Positions 16,461 through 26,579 of a DNA stretch of 64,000 bases are shown here, in pieces. The notes under the pieces are model-generated. The model saw nothing but the letters and a program-made list of their open reading frames with translations, did no database searches and was not told the DNA's origin. The translations under genes and the position numbers were made by a program. The stretch lies in assembly GCA_020622105.1 (NCBI GenBank), contig JAHRYP010000008.1, forward strand, positions 44,613 through 108,612. The letters run 5' to 3'. The stretch comes from Methylotenera sp. (GTDB taxonomy: Bacteria > Pseudomonadota > Gammaproteobacteria > Burkholderiales > Methylophilaceae). How positions within the stretch are numbered: the first letter of the stretch is position 1; each line of letters begins with the position of its first letter.

Positions 16461-17675
16461 ATGTTAAAGCAAGCAATGAAGAAGTTAAGTTTCTGTCTGC
16501 TGTTTTTACTGACGTCACCAAGGGTATTCGCTGATTACAGTTGGAATTTCCCTGAACCGGTCACGCCAATGGCACTTGACACGCTACACGTACACAATAA
16601 ATTCATGGTGATTGTTGCTATCATTTTTGTCGTGGTTCTGGCAATTATGATTTACTCACTGATCAAGCACCGTAAGAGTGCTGGCTTCAAGGCCGTTGAA
16701 GACAAAGCGCCGTCAACAGCAACAGAAATTTTCTGGACGCTGATTCCATTTGTAATCCTGCTGATTATTGACTTCGTGATTATGGGGATTCCCGCTTACC
16801 ACAGCGTGGTCATGATGGAAGACACCCGTAACGAATCGGACATGGTGATTAAAGTCACCGGCTCGCAATGGCGCTGGCAATACGAATACATGGGTAATAC
16901 CGACAAAGGCATCCAGGCTGGTCTGGAAGAAGCCAAGGGCATTAAGTTCGTAAGCAACTTGTCTACTCCGCAAGATCAGGTAGATGGCACGGTTCCTCCG
17001 GTTGATGATCCAGCCAAACCATACCTGCTTGATGTCGATAATCGTCTGGTACTGCCTGTGGGCGCTAAAGTACGCATCCTGATGACTTCTTCAGACGTAT
17101 TGCACAACTGGTGGGTGCCGCAGTTTGGTTCTTCACGCCTTGCGGTTCCTGGCTTTATCCGTGAAACATGGGTACAGGTTGATAAACCAGGCACTTACCG
17201 CGGTCAATGTAAAGAGTTGTGCGGCAAAGGCCACGGTTATATGCCTGTAGTCGTAGATGCTCTGCCAAAAGAAGAATACAAAGTATGGGTAGCTGCTAAA
17301 CAGGCAGAAATTGCCAAAGCAACTGCCGGCTCTGACAAAGAGTGGACTAAAGAAGATCTAATGGCAGAAGGTAAAGCCGTTTATGAGAAAAACTGTGCGG
17401 TATGCCATCAGGTTTCAGGTGCAGGTATCCCTCCAGCTTTCCCGGCACTCACTGGCAGCAAAGTAGCAACATCGCCGATTTTTGGTGCTGATGGCAAATA
17501 CCTGCCTGACAGTCACATGGATCGTGTGTTAAACGGCATTCGTATGATGCCTGCATGGAAAGGTACGCTAAATGATACCGAAATTGCAGCGGTGATCACC
17601 TACGAACGAAACGCTCTAGGCAACAGTGTTGGCGATGTTGTTCAGCCATCACAAGTTAAAGCCGCGCGTCAATAA
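16461..17675 (+). CDS. coxB: Cytochrome c oxidase subunit II with fused cytochrome c (caa3 type)
   Basis: 404 residues from the ATG at 16461, which has GGGAGAAGG just upstream; an in-frame TTG four codons earlier lacks such a site. A signal peptide (cut near FADYSWNF) and two transmembrane helices (about 47-68 and 90-110) precede the cupredoxin domain with CuA ligands H215, C250, C254, H258 and M261. A C-terminal cytochrome c domain carries heme site C312-AV-C315-H316 with a likely Met ligand in RMMPAWKG. The fused heme makes this a caa3-type subunit that accepts electrons and passes them from CuA to subunit I. Confidence 0.94.
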   Translation: MLKQAMKKLSFCLLFLLTSPRVFADYSWNFPEPVTPMALDTLHVHNKFMVIVAIIFVVVLAIMIYSLIKHRKSAGFKAVEDKAPSTATEIFWTLIPFVILLIIDFVIMGIPAYHSVVMMEDTRNESDMVIKVTGSQWRWQYEYMGNTDKGIQAGLEEAKGIKFVSNLSTPQDQVDGTVPPVDDPAKPYLLDVDNRLVLPVGAKVRILMTSSDVLHNWWVPQFGSSRLAVPGFIRETWVQVDKPGTYRGQCKELCGKGHGYMPVVVDALPKEEYKVWVAAKQAEIAKATAGSDKEWTKEDLMAEGKAVYEKNCAVCHQVSGAGIPPAFPALTGSKVATSPIFGADGKYLPDSHMDRVLNGIRMMPAWKGTLNDTEIAAVITYERNALGNSVGDVVQPSQVKAARQ

Positions 17676-17702
17676 TTGCAAGTTTAGGTACAGGAGAAAC
17701 TT

Positions 17703-19295
17703 ATGAGTACTACAGTAGCTGCACATCACGATGAGCACGCCGACCATCCAACCGGAATGATGCGATGGCTGACGACAACCAACCATAAAGACATTGGTAC
17801 GATGTACCTCACGTTCTCACTGATCATGTTTCTGGTCGGTGGCTCAATGATTCTGGGCATTCGTGCTGAACTCTTTCAACCCGGCTTACAGTTAATGAAA
17901 CCGGATTTCTTCAACCAACTGATTGGTGTGCATGCACTGATCATGATTTTTGCGGCCTTGATGCCGGCAGCTACCGGTTTTGCTAACTGGATGCTGCCTC
18001 TGCAGATCGGCGCACCGGATATGGCATTGCCGCGCCTGAATAACTGGGGCTTCTGGCTGCTGCCTCCATCTGCAATTTTACTCACACTGCCGTTCACACT
18101 TGCTTTGTTCGGTATTGGCGATGGCGCACTGGCAACCGGCTGGACGTTCTATCCACCACTGTCAGTACAGGGTGGTATCGGCGTAGACTTTGCGATTTTT
18201 GCTGTGCACTTGCTGGGCATTTCATCAGTGTTAGGTTCTATTAACATCATCGTCACTTTGTTCAACATGCGCGCGCCTGGCATGACATTAATGAAAATGC
18301 CGATGTTTGCATGGGGCTGGTTGATTACGGCTTTCTTGCTGATTGCTACTATTCCTGTGTTAGCTGGCGCAGTGACCATGTTGTTAACAGACCGTCATTT
18401 CGGTACGCACTTCTTTGATGCAGCTGGTGGCGGCGACCCGATTTTGTTCCAGCATTTATTCTGGTTCTTCGGTCACCCGGAAGTTTATATTCTGTTATTA
18501 CCAGTATGGGGTTTCATTCCACAAATCCTGCAAACATTCTCACGTAAACCAATGTATGGCTACAAAGCACAGGTTTATTCATTCTGGGCTATCGGTGCCT
18601 TATCGGTCGTTGTTTGGGCGCATCACTTCTTTACCGCTGGTTTGCCAGTGCCTGCCCTGCTCTACTTCATGTACAGCACCATGGCTATTTCATTACCACT
18701 TGCAGTATTGTTCTTCTGCTGGATTAAGACCATGTGGCGTGGCTCTATGAGCTTTGAAACACCAATGCTGTTCACAGTAGGCTGGATTATTCTGTTCGGT
18801 ATTGGCGGTTTAACCGGCTTGGTACTCGCTGACGTTGCTGCTGACGCACAGTATCACAACAGTTATTTCGTTGTAGCGCACTTCCACTACACCCTGTTTG
18901 CCGGCGGCATCATGGGCATTATGGCTGGCGTGTACTATTGGCTGCCAAAAATGACCGGCCATATGTATAACGAAAAATTGGGCAAATTGCACTTCTGGTT
19001 AACGGCTATTTCGTTCAACCTGACATTTATCCCGCAATTTTTCTTAGGCTTGGCTGGTATGCCACGTCGCATCCCTGACTACGCACTGCAATTTGCAGAA
19101 TTCAATATGATTTCTTCAATCGCAGCATTTGTGCTCGGTTTATCACAATTAATCTTTGTGTATAACATCATCAGCACCGTAAGAGGCGGCAAGAAAGCGA
19201 CTGATCAGGTTTGGGAGGGTGCAGAAGGTTTGGAGTGGACATTACCATCCCCTCCTCCGTACCACAGCTTTACCGAGCAACCCGTAGTTAAATAA
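17703..19295 (+). CDS. coxA: Cytochrome c oxidase subunit I
   Basis: 530 residues, start supported by CAGGAGAAAC. Twelve hydrophobic segments. Key residues are seen: the low-spin heme His in LIGVHALIMIFAAL, the CuB/cross-linked His-Tyr motif FGHPEVYILLLP, the paired histidines WAHHFFTAG, the K-channel region, and the heme ligands VAHFHYTLFAGG. It holds heme a and the heme a3-CuB centre where oxygen is reduced. Operon position between coxB and the small assembly gene is standard for Betaproteobacteria. Confidence 0.96.
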   Translation: MSTTVAAHHDEHADHPTGMMRWLTTTNHKDIGTMYLTFSLIMFLVGGSMILGIRAELFQPGLQLMKPDFFNQLIGVHALIMIFAALMPAATGFANWMLPLQIGAPDMALPRLNNWGFWLLPPSAILLTLPFTLALFGIGDGALATGWTFYPPLSVQGGIGVDFAIFAVHLLGISSVLGSINIIVTLFNMRAPGMTLMKMPMFAWGWLITAFLLIATIPVLAGAVTMLLTDRHFGTHFFDAAGGGDPILFQHLFWFFGHPEVYILLLPVWGFIPQILQTFSRKPMYGYKAQVYSFWAIGALSVVVWAHHFFTAGLPVPALLYFMYSTMAISLPLAVLFFCWIKTMWRGSMSFETPMLFTVGWIILFGIGGLTGLVLADVAADAQYHNSYFVVAHFHYTLFAGGIMGIMAGVYYWLPKMTGHMYNEKLGKLHFWLTAISFNLTFIPQFFLGLAGMPRRIPDYALQFAEFNMISSIAAFVLGLSQLIFVYNIISTVRGGKKATDQVWEGAEGLEWTLPSPPPYHSFTEQPVVK

Positions 19296-19314
19296 GCTAA
19301 ATATAGTGGATGTG

Positions 19315-19340
19315 AAGGCTCAACACTCTGCTTGAGCCTT
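19315..19340 (+). other. Intra-operon RNA hairpin after coxA
   Basis: AAGGCTCAA (19315-19323) and TTGAGCCTT (19332-19340) form a perfect 9-bp stem with an 8-base loop, 19 bases after the coxA stop. No T-run follows, so a strong terminator is unlikely. It may protect the coxBA message or attenuate downstream assembly genes. Confidence 0.5.
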
Positions 19341-19350
19341 CTAATTGAAT

Positions 19351-19458
19351 ATGAAAAATCAAGAAATGAATAAAAGTAGCAACAAAAAAATAGCCATCGT
19401 GTTAGGTGCTATTGCCTTCATCTGGTATCTGGCTTCCATGTTCACGCTATGGAAATAA
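19351..19458 (+). CDS. Cytochrome oxidase small assembly protein
   Basis: 35 residues: a Lys/Asn-rich N-terminus, then one membrane helix (IAIVLGAIAFIWYLASMF) and TLWK. Tiny proteins of this shape lie between coxA and ctaG in many Betaproteobacteria and are named small assembly proteins from that context. The function is inferred from position only. Starts 10 bases after a hairpin and lies 55 bases before ctaG. Confidence 0.7.
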   Translation: MKNQEMNKSSNKKIAIVLGAIAFIWYLASMFTLWK

Positions 19459-19513
19459 TGTGCAGAAATAAAACTTAGCAATAAATCATGGAAATTAAGG
19501 CATAAAACTAAAC

Positions 19514-20076
19514 GTGACAATAGATATTAAAGATGATGCTTTAAGCATGACAGAACGTAGAAACCTGGCTAATAAAAAACTTGGTTTCAAAATGGTCTGG
19601 ATTGTGATTGGCTCACTGGTGTTTGCATTTGCACTAGTACCACTTTATGACGTTTTATGTACGATAACTGGTTTAAATGGCAAAACAGACACCAGTGCGT
19701 CTGCATTAAAAAACAATAAAGTTGATAGTACGCGCTGGGTAACTGTGCAATTTACCTCCAGCGTAATGCCTGGGCTGGGCTGGAATTTTTATCCTAAACA
19801 GTCAAGTATTAAAGTACGTCCAGGGCAGGTGGAAACAGTATTGTTTGAGGCTAAAAACATTACGAGCCAGGTAGTTGCAGGGCAGGCAATACCAAGTGTG
19901 ACACCAGCCAGGCAGCGGCTCACTTAAAAAAAATAGAGTGTTTTTGTTTCCAACGGCAGGAATTAAAACCCGGTGAAACAAAAATTATGCCTCTACGATT
20001 TTTTGTAAGCAATGACTTGCCGCAGGATGTAAAAGAAATGACCTTATCTTACTCATTTTTTAGCGCTAAGGAATAA
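19514..20076 (+). pseudogene. ctaG: Cytochrome c oxidase copper assembly protein CtaG/Cox11, frameshifted
   Basis: Reads as CtaG from a GTG at 19514: an N-terminal membrane helix (about 24-44), then the periplasmic domain (YDVLCTITGLNGKT, VMPGLGWNFYP). The frame closes at 19927, but adding one base near 19911 (GG to GGG) lets the same protein continue as AAAHLKKIECFCFQRQELKPGE, with the Cox11 copper-site motif CFCF, and end at 20076 with 187 residues, normal for the family. Cox11 loads CuB of subunit I. The conserved CFCF motif lies beyond the break, so a truncated product would not work. Sequencing error is a likely cause. Confidence 0.87.
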
Positions 20077-20237
20077 CAACCAAAGATTAGCAAAAGGAAT
20101 ATGAGTGTGCGATTTAAGTATGTGGATTAAGCCGCACAATAAGGCAAGAGCAGAGAGTTTTGATGGGTTGCGTTAAATTTAATATAAAACACATTTAGCT
20201 AGAATTTTAGTTAAATAATGCAATAGGGAGCTTATGC

Positions 20238-21143
20238 ATGACAACACATTCAAGTAATCATTACTTTGTACCGCATGGTGCAATCTACCCTGTCGTTTTA
20301 TCGGCTGGGCTTTTATCACTGGCTGCGGGTTTTATTTTTAGTGTAGCTACCGATACCAACAAAGATCTGGGATATCTGCAGGCACCAGGTCAATGGATGA
20401 TGTACATTGGTGCGGCGATTATTATTCTCATGACTTTTAAGTGGTTAGGCGCGGTAGTGGCTGAAAGCGTGACCGGCCAATACCACAAATGGGAAGACAA
20501 ATCTTTTCGCATCGGCATGATTGTTTTCATCGCTTCCGAGATTGCTTTTTTTGCTGCATTCTTTGGCGCGCTGTTCTATATGCGCATTATCTCCGTGCCC
20601 GATCTGGCAGCGTTTGACCCGGCATTCACGCCTTATAAAGACTTTTTGGGTACATGGCCTTCTGCGGGTCCCGGCGGCGTGGTACTAGGCACAGAATACA
20701 AACCAAGCCAACTCAATCCAATGGGAGCCTGGGGTCTACCAGCAATTAACACTGCGCTGCTGTTATCTTCTGGCGCAACAATCACCTGGGCACATTGGGG
20801 CTTGCTAAAAGATAATCGTAAACAATTGATTTTAGGTCTGTTCTTCACCGTAGCGCTCGGTACCGCGTTTCTGATATTACAAGCTTTTGAATACCACCAC
20901 GCCTATACGGAAATGGGCTTAACCCTGCAAAGCGGTGCTTATGGTGCTACTTTCTTTATGCTCACTGGCTTTCATGGTTTCCATGTAACACTGGGTACCA
21001 TTATGCTGATCGTAATTTTGTTGCGCTCGATGAAAGGCCACTTCTCATCCAAAAACCATTTTGGCTTTGAAGGTGTTGCCTGGTACTGGCACTTTGTGGA
21101 TGTGGTGTGGTTAGGTTTGTTTATATTCGTTTACTGGCTGTAA
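20238..21143 (+). CDS. coxC: Cytochrome c oxidase subunit III
   Basis: 301 residues with about seven hydrophobic segments. AGGGAG precedes the ATG. Subunit III motifs include the Glu-bearing IASEIAFFAAFF, WPSAGPGGVVLGTEYKP, LQAFEYHHAYTEMGL, LTGFHGFHVTLGTIML and the C-terminal VAWYWHFVDVVWLGLFIFVYW. It stabilises the oxidase core and aids proton uptake. The gap of 161 bases from ctaG holds no recognisable gene (related operons often have a DUF2970 gene here). A terminator follows 11 bases after the stop. Confidence 0.95.
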   Translation: MTTHSSNHYFVPHGAIYPVVLSAGLLSLAAGFIFSVATDTNKDLGYLQAPGQWMMYIGAAIIILMTFKWLGAVVAESVTGQYHKWEDKSFRIGMIVFIASEIAFFAAFFGALFYMRIISVPDLAAFDPAFTPYKDFLGTWPSAGPGGVVLGTEYKPSQLNPMGAWGLPAINTALLLSSGATITWAHWGLLKDNRKQLILGLFFTVALGTAFLILQAFEYHHAYTEMGLTLQSGAYGATFFMLTGFHGFHVTLGTIMLIVILLRSMKGHFSSKNHFGFEGVAWYWHFVDVVWLGLFIFVYWL

Positions 21144-21154
21144 TCACAGGCAAT

Positions 21155-21185
21155 AAAAAGGGGTGCATATACAGCGCCCCTTTTT
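21155..21185. terminator. Bidirectional terminator after coxC
   Basis: AAAAAGGGG (21155-21163) pairs with CCCCTTTTT (21177-21185), with an inner GC pair. The A and T runs on the two sides allow termination of coxC and of the opposing DUF2909 gene at 21220. Confidence 0.85.
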
Positions 21186-21219
21186 GTTACCGCAAATTAA
21201 AGATTCGAAGGCTTTAAAA

Positions 21220-21426
21220 CTAGCGTGGACCTGGCCCACCGATTAAACCAAAGTAATAACCTAATAACAGCAATATAAATAAAGTAATAGAAAGACCAAT
21301 ACGCAGCGTTAAAGCTTTTACAGTGCGCTCCCCGCCATCTTTATCTTTAGCTAGAAAATACAAGGCAGAAAAAAGGCTGGCAATAATGACAAACAACACT
21401 AATACAACGACTATTTTGAAAACCAT
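21220..21426 (-). CDS. Twin-transmembrane protein (DUF2909)
   Basis: 68 residues with two membrane helices (about 3-25 and 43-64) joined by a short polar loop KDKDGGERTVKAL that is typical of DUF2909. The gene is a frequent antisense insert in betaproteobacterial cox clusters between coxC and surf1. Function unknown; a role in oxidase biogenesis is inferred from conserved position. It is divergent from surf1, with 36 bases between their starts. Confidence 0.82.
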   Translation of the reverse strand: MVFKIVVVLVLFVIIASLFSALYFLAKDKDGGERTVKALTLRIGLSITLFILLLLGYYFGLIGGPGPR

Positions 21427-21462
21427 ATTAATGTCCTATCTATGTAGATAAGACATTATGCG

Positions 21463-22215
21463 ATGCGTATGCCACAAAAGCAATTTAGATTCTCGAACTA
21501 CATATTCAGCCTTTCCTGGACCGGCTTGCTGGTGCTGATTATTTGCGTGCCGCTTTTTATCAAGCTTGGCCTATGGCAATACAACAAGGCTAAATTTAAA
21601 CAAGAGATTCAGGCCAGCTATAACGCATCTTTAGATAATGAAGCACTGAGCCTGCCTGACCAGCTGGGTAATCTGGACGAGTGGAAGCATAAAAAAGTAA
21701 AACTAAAAGGCCATTACGAAACTGAGTACCAGATACTGCTTGATAATCAGGTAGAAGAAAGTCGTGGCGGGTTTCACGTACTGACTCCGCTAAAAATTGA
21801 AGGCCGAAATGATTATGTTCTGGTTAATAGAGGCTGGATCGCAGGGGGAGCAACCCATACTGAAATACCGTTGATTAGCACCCCGCAAGAATTGGTAGAG
21901 ATTGTTGGGCTGGTATGGGTACCAAGCAAAAAGATTTTTACGTTGGAAAGTAAAGCACAAAAAAGCCAGTGGAATACAGTGTGGCAACACATGGATTTAG
22001 AACGCTATCAGAACAGTGTGGCTATTAAGGTATTGCCTATCGTCATTAAACTGGACACAAAAAGTAATGCCGGTGGTTTTGTACGCAACTGGCAATTACC
22101 AGCAGATAAAATCGCTACAAACATGGGCTATGCCTATCAATGGTTTGGTTTTGCTATTGCCAGTATTCTGATTTTTTTGTACACCAATATTAAAAAAGCA
22201 AGCAATCAACTTTAG
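21463..22215 (+). CDS. SURF1 family oxidase assembly protein
   Basis: 250 residues with the SURF1 layout: N-terminal helix (about 16-34), periplasmic domain and C-terminal helix (about 222-240). Motifs: LGLWQYNKAKFKQE, the HVLTPL region, VLVNRGWIA, and YAYQWFGFAIA at the end. SURF1 helps insert heme a into subunit I. The start is not fixed by a clear ribosome site; ATG 21463 and ATG 21469 are both possible. Followed 33 bases later by the next assembly gene. Confidence 0.9.
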   Translation: MRMPQKQFRFSNYIFSLSWTGLLVLIICVPLFIKLGLWQYNKAKFKQEIQASYNASLDNEALSLPDQLGNLDEWKHKKVKLKGHYETEYQILLDNQVEESRGGFHVLTPLKIEGRNDYVLVNRGWIAGGATHTEIPLISTPQELVEIVGLVWVPSKKIFTLESKAQKSQWNTVWQHMDLERYQNSVAIKVLPIVIKLDTKSNAGGFVRNWQLPADKIATNMGYAYQWFGFAIASILIFLYTNIKKASNQL

Positions 22216-22248
22216 GGTAGTTTCATAAACTATAGGCAAAAATATAAT

Positions 22249-22863
22249 ATGCAAATTGAAGTAGAAAATAAGGAATATCTGGATAGACAGCGCAAAGGTC
22301 GCATGATGCTGCTATCCATGCTGATATTTTTTATCACTCCTATTATCGCGGTAGTTGGCATGTATAAACTGGACTGGCGACCAAAGGGAGAAAGCATCGG
22401 CGAACTGGCAGTCCCTGCGAAATTACTGACTATGAATTATGCACTGATGTCGAGCGATGGTAGCGTTGTAGAGCCGGATGTGTGGAAAGACAAATGGAGT
22501 ATGGTTTATATCGCCGACAACTGTGAAAAAAGATGTCATGATAAATTACACAACATGCGCCAGATACATACTTCCTTATACAAAGAAATTCCGCGTATGC
22601 AACGCGTATTCATTACAACCTCGCAAGAAGTGAGCCCAATAAAACAAGACTATCCGGATATGCTGATCATTAACCAGCCGGCTACTGAAATTTCAGCACT
22701 CAGTGATCAGTTTAATATTAATGATGCAACGTCACTGCACGCAGATAGAACCTATTTGGTTGACCCACTGGGCCATTTCATGATGAGTTATGCACCGGAT
22801 ACAGATCCAGCCTTGATTCGCAAGGATGTTATTCGTCTGATGAAATATTCCTGGGCTGGATAA
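22249..22863 (+). CDS. SCO-like membrane thioredoxin-fold protein of the cox cluster
   Basis: 204 residues. One N-terminal membrane helix (about 20-42) and a periplasmic domain with WSMVYIADNCEKRCHDKL, where CEKRC gives the CX3C pair used by SCO/SenC proteins for copper or thiol chemistry; a DPLGHFMMSY block near the C-terminus fits the conserved SCO strand. The match to classic SCO1 is loose, so it is named cytochrome-oxidase-associated. A role in CuA delivery or reduction of CuA cysteines is inferred from the motif and from its place between surf1 and ctaA. The stop overlaps the ctaA start (TAATG). Confidence 0.78.
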   Translation: MQIEVENKEYLDRQRKGRMMLLSMLIFFITPIIAVVGMYKLDWRPKGESIGELAVPAKLLTMNYALMSSDGSVVEPDVWKDKWSMVYIADNCEKRCHDKLHNMRQIHTSLYKEIPRMQRVFITTSQEVSPIKQDYPDMLIINQPATEISALSDQFNINDATSLHADRTYLVDPLGHFMMSYAPDTDPALIRKDVIRLMKYSWAG

Positions 22864-23855
22864 TGGTAAAGTATAACCGCTTCAAACAATTATCCTGGTT
22901 TGGTGCTGTGCTCGCACTTTGTGTCGTAGTGCTCGGCGCTTACGTTCGCCTTTCTGATGCAGGTCTGGGCTGCCCTGACTGGCCGGGCTGCTATGGCACG
23001 CTGACAGTCCCGCAAAGTGAAACTGCAATTCAAAAAGCGCAGGAATTTTTTCCACACAGCACCATTGAAACCGGCAAGGCCTGGAAAGAAATGGCACACC
23101 GCTACCTCGCAGGTACATTAGGCCTGATCGTGCTGGCGCTTTTTGTATTTGGCTGGCGCAGCAAACAATATATTAAAGTCAGTCCCCTGCTGCCTACTGC
23201 GCTGCTGCTCATTATTACTTTTCAGGCAGCATTAGGTATGTGGACAGTAACCATGCTACTGAAACCGGCGATTGTGAGTGCGCACCTGATTGGCGGCATG
23301 ACAACACTGGCGCTGCTGGTATGGATTGCACATCGACACTGGGGCAGTTTTAATCAATCTGCCACCATTTCACCGACATTAAAACTACTGATACGCGGCG
23401 CATTTCTGGTACTACTCGCGCAGATATTCCTGGGAGGCTGGACCAGCACCAACTACGCAGCGCTTGCCTGCACTGACTTTCCAACCTGCCACGGCGCATG
23501 GATGCCGGAAATGGATTTCAAAGATGCATTTCATCTGGTGCGTGAGCTTGGCCAAAGTGTGAATGGCGGCAACCTGACGCTACCAGCGCTCACCGCTATA
23601 CAGTGGACGCATCGTATCGGCGCGCTGGTGACACTTATATACTTGGGCAGCCTTGCATTCGCACTGATCAGAATACATACATTCCGCAAAATAGCAGCGC
23701 TGCTGCTTGCCGTTCTGATTGCTCAAGTCTGCATTGGTATTGCAAACCTGATCCTGCATTTACCTTTAGTTTTGGCAGTAGCGCATAATCTGGGAGCTGC
23801 GTTATTGACAATTATCACCGTAGTAATCAATTCCAAAATTACAGATCCTAATTAA
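22863..23855 (+). CDS. ctaA: Heme A synthase (COX15/CtaA)
   Basis: 330 residues, about eight membrane helices in two homologous halves. Conserved parts include [21 protein letters not shown], the heme-ligand histidines in [39 protein letters not shown] and [10 protein letters not shown]. It oxidises heme O to heme A for the aa3 centre. One-base overlap with the SCO-like gene upstream, and ctaB follows after 26 bases, so heme O and heme A synthesis are co-expressed. Confidence 0.95.
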   Translation: MVKYNRFKQLSWFGAVLALCVVVLGAYVRLSDAGLGCPDWPGCYGTLTVPQSETAIQKAQEFFPHSTIETGKAWKEMAHRYLAGTLGLIVLALFVFGWRSKQYIKVSPLLPTALLLIITFQAALGMWTVTMLLKPAIVSAHLIGGMTTLALLVWIAHRHWGSFNQSATISPTLKLLIRGAFLVLLAQIFLGGWTSTNYAALACTDFPTCHGAWMPEMDFKDAFHLVRELGQSVNGGNLTLPALTAIQWTHRIGALVTLIYLGSLAFALIRIHTFRKIAALLLAVLIAQVCIGIANLILHLPLVLAVAHNLGAALLTIITVVINSKITDPN

Positions 23856-23881
23856 AAAATTACTGGAAACGAGGCCAAACC

Positions 23882-24814
23882 ATGACTGCTCAAAAATATA
23901 AAAGCGAGATGCAAATGAATATAACCCTGCTGAGCCACATTAAAGAACTTGCGCCACGTTTAAAAAACTTCTTCCCGCTATGTAAGCCGCGAGTGACTTC
24001 ACTGATTGTGTTCACAGCACTGATCGGCATGTTTCTCGCAACGCCCAATATGGTGCCATGGCCGTTATTACTGGCAACAACCGTTGGCATTGCTTTTGCG
24101 TCAGGCGCAGCCGCCGCATTCAACTGCCTGATAGAACACAAAATTGACGCTATCATGGCGCGCACGCGCGCACGCCCGTTGCCGACAGGCCAGGTTTCAG
24201 CAATTGAAACTTCAGTATTTGCAACACTGCTAGGTGGAACCGGTCTGGCAATTTTATATTTTTATGTGAACCCACTCACGATGTGGCTTACCTTGGCTAC
24301 GTTTGTGGGCTATGCCGTGATCTATACGATATTTCTAAAACCGGCCACACCAATGAACATTGTCATCGGCGGCGCTTCGGGAGCTATGCCACCAATTCTG
24401 GGCTGGGCAGCAATCACTAATACCGTATCACCTGAATCCCTGATTATGTTCCTGATTATATTTGCATGGACACCGCCGCATTTCTGGGCACTGGCACTGT
24501 ACCGCCGTGAGGAATATGCAAAAGTCGGCATGCCTATGCTGCCGGTTACTCATGGCGAAGCTTTTACCCTGCTGCATATTCTGCTATACACCATCATTCT
24601 GGTAGCTGTTTCGCTCATGCCCTATGGCCTTGGCATGAGCGGTATGATTTACCTGATCTCGGCTATCGTTCTGAATGCAATTTTCATGGCTTACGTGATC
24701 GCGCTTTATAGAAAATACTCTGATGACTTGGCCAAGAGGACATTCAGGTATTCCATTACCTATTTAACCCTGCTCTTTGCTGCCTTGTTAGTGGATCACT
24801 ACTGGGCATATTAA
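23882..24814 (+). CDS. ctaB: Protoheme IX farnesyltransferase (heme O synthase)
   Basis: 310 residues of an UbiA-type prenyltransferase. Diagnostic motifs: [37 protein letters not shown] (the first Asp-rich prenyl diphosphate site NxxxDxxMxRT), and [26 protein letters not shown]. It attaches farnesyl to heme b to give heme O. GAGGCC precedes the start at 23882; ATG 23915 is an alternative that gives the usual length near 299. Last gene of the cox cluster, with a strong terminator 30 bases downstream. Confidence 0.95.
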   Translation: MTAQKYKSEMQMNITLLSHIKELAPRLKNFFPLCKPRVTSLIVFTALIGMFLATPNMVPWPLLLATTVGIAFASGAAAAFNCLIEHKIDAIMARTRARPLPTGQVSAIETSVFATLLGGTGLAILYFYVNPLTMWLTLATFVGYAVIYTIFLKPATPMNIVIGGASGAMPPILGWAAITNTVSPESLIMFLIIFAWTPPHFWALALYRREEYAKVGMPMLPVTHGEAFTLLHILLYTIILVAVSLMPYGLGMSGMIYLISAIVLNAIFMAYVIALYRKYSDDLAKRTFRYSITYLTLLFAALLVDHYWAY

Positions 24815-24844
24815 GTCCAGATCCACACCATCAGTTAAGTTATG

Positions 24845-24879
24845 AAAAATAAGGAGCAGATAATGCTCCTTATTTTTTT
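24845..24879 (+). terminator. Rho-independent terminator of the cox/cta operon
   Basis: AAAAATAAGGAGCA and TGCTCCTTATTTTT form a 14-bp perfect stem with a 5-base loop, ending in a run of T. It isolates the caa3 cluster from the cbb3 operon that follows. Confidence 0.9.
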
Positions 24880-24939
24880 ATAGCTACATTTCGTAGCAAA
24901 ACTCCATCGCGATACAGATCAGACAATATTAAAAACAAC

Positions 24940-24953
24940 TTGAACCAATTCAG
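24940..24953. promoter_or_regulatory. Possible FNR/ANR site upstream of ccoN
   Basis: TTGAACCAATTCAG has the TTGA-N6-TCA(A) form of FNR/ANR boxes, with 7 of 10 consensus positions (TTGAT-N4-ATCAA). It lies 65-72 bases upstream of a TATAAT. cbb3 operons are commonly FNR-controlled, but no fnr gene is in the window and the match is imperfect. Confidence 0.3.
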
Positions 24954-25135
24954 GTACTTAAATTCAAACAAATATTGCTAGAAATGCAGCATCTATTCTC
25001 AATTTACATTATATAATCGCGGATTAAGGCTTACGTGTTATGCAGGGAAGTCACGCGCTGTGCGTATTTGGCAATTTGATTGTTAATTATGTCCCTGCTG
25101 ATTGATTTATTTTGTTTTATTTAAGGACGGAAGTA

Positions 25136-26569
25136 ATGAGCAACACTAATGTAGAAACGTTTTACGACGACTACGTCATCCGTAGATTTACCGTGATGGC
25201 AGTGGTCTGGGGGGTGGTTGGCATGCTGATGGGCGTTATCATTGCCGCACAGCTTGCTTTTCCAGAACTAAACCTGGGTCTGCCCTGGACAAGCTTCGGC
25301 CGCTTGCGCCCATTGCACACCAACGCAGTAATCTTTGCTTTTGGCGGCTGTGCACTGTTTGCAACGTCTTACTACGTTGTACAACGTACCAGCCAAACCA
25401 AACTGGCATTCCCGCTATTAGCGCGCTACACTTTCTGGGGTTATCAGGCAGTGATCGTGGCGGCTGCAATCACTTTACCTTTAGGTTACACGCAAGCTAA
25501 AGAGTATGCGGAACTGGAATGGCCAATCGACTTATTACTGTTAGTGGTTTGGGTGATGTATGCGATTGTGTTCTTTGGCACTATTGCGCAGAGAAAAATT
25601 AAACACATCTACGTTGCTAACTGGTTCTACGGTGCTTTCATTATTGTGGTTGCTTTGCTGCACATTGTTAACAGTGCTGCAATTCCTGCTGAGTGGATGA
25701 AATCTTACTCAGCATACGCCGGCGTACAAGATGCAATGGTGCAATGGTGGTATGGTCACAACGCTGTGGGTTTCTTCCTGACAGCTGGCTTCTTGGGCAT
25801 GATGTACTACTTTGTTCCTAAGCAAGCTGAGCGCCCAGTGTACTCATATCGCTTATCTATTGTGCACTTCTGGGGTTTGATCTTCACTTACATGTGGGCT
25901 GGTTCACACCATCTTCACTACACTGCATTACCTGACTGGACACAATCAGTTGGTATGGTACTTTCTCTGATCTTATTAGCACCAAGCTGGGGCGGTATGA
26001 TCAACGGCATGATGACGATGTCAGGCGCATGGCACAAACTGCGCGATGACCCTATCCTGCGCTTTATGATTGTTTCATTGTCTTTCTACGGCATGAGTAC
26101 GTTTGAAGGCCCGATGATGGCGATTAAAACTGTGAACGCATTGTCACACTACACTGACTGGACTGTTGGTCACGTGCACTCAGGTGCTTTAGGATGGGTT
26201 GGTTTCATCTCTATGGGTTCACTGTACTTCCTGACACCACGTTTGTGGGGCCTGAAACAAATGTACAGCAAGAAGGCCATTGAGTTGCACTTCTGGTTAG
26301 CGACTATCGGCGTGGTGCTATACATCACAGCGATGTGGATTTCAGGTGTTACTGCCGGCTTGATGTGGCGTGCAATCAACGATGACGGCACATTGACCTA
26401 CACTTTTGTTGAATCTGTTAAAGCAATGCATCCATTCTACGTCATCCGTATGATTGGTGGCTTGATGTACGTAACAGGCATGATCATTATGCTTTGGAAC
26501 GTACTCAAAACAGTACAAATGGGGCAAGCTACACGCGCCAGAATACCTTCAACTGTTGTTCATGCTTAA
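25136..26569 (+). CDS. ccoN: cbb3-type cytochrome oxidase subunit I
   Basis: 477 residues from the ATG at 25136, chosen because AAGGACGGAAG lies directly before it (an in-frame TTG at 25112 does not have this). About 12 membrane helices. Heme and CuB ligands are visible in [44 protein letters not shown] and [13 protein letters not shown]. It carries heme b and the b3-CuB site of the high-affinity oxidase. First gene of ccoNOQP. Confidence 0.96.
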   Translation: MSNTNVETFYDDYVIRRFTVMAVVWGVVGMLMGVIIAAQLAFPELNLGLPWTSFGRLRPLHTNAVIFAFGGCALFATSYYVVQRTSQTKLAFPLLARYTFWGYQAVIVAAAITLPLGYTQAKEYAELEWPIDLLLLVVWVMYAIVFFGTIAQRKIKHIYVANWFYGAFIIVVALLHIVNSAAIPAEWMKSYSAYAGVQDAMVQWWYGHNAVGFFLTAGFLGMMYYFVPKQAERPVYSYRLSIVHFWGLIFTYMWAGSHHLHYTALPDWTQSVGMVLSLILLAPSWGGMINGMMTMSGAWHKLRDDPILRFMIVSLSFYGMSTFEGPMMAIKTVNALSHYTDWTVGHVHSGALGWVGFISMGSLYFLTPRLWGLKQMYSKKAIELHFWLATIGVVLYITAMWISGVTAGLMWRAINDDGTLTYTFVESVKAMHPFYVIRMIGGLMYVTGMIIMLWNVLKTVQMGQATRARIPSTVVHA

Positions 26570-26579
26570 GAGAACTAAA

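Larger units (their letters stand above)
24815..25135. other. 321-bp intergenic region: cox terminator and ccoN promoter region
   Basis: Contains the ctaB terminator, a TATAAT at 25012-25017 without a good -35 partner at normal spacing, and an FNR-like dyad at 24940-24953. No coding frame is apparent on either strand. Confidence 0.6.
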
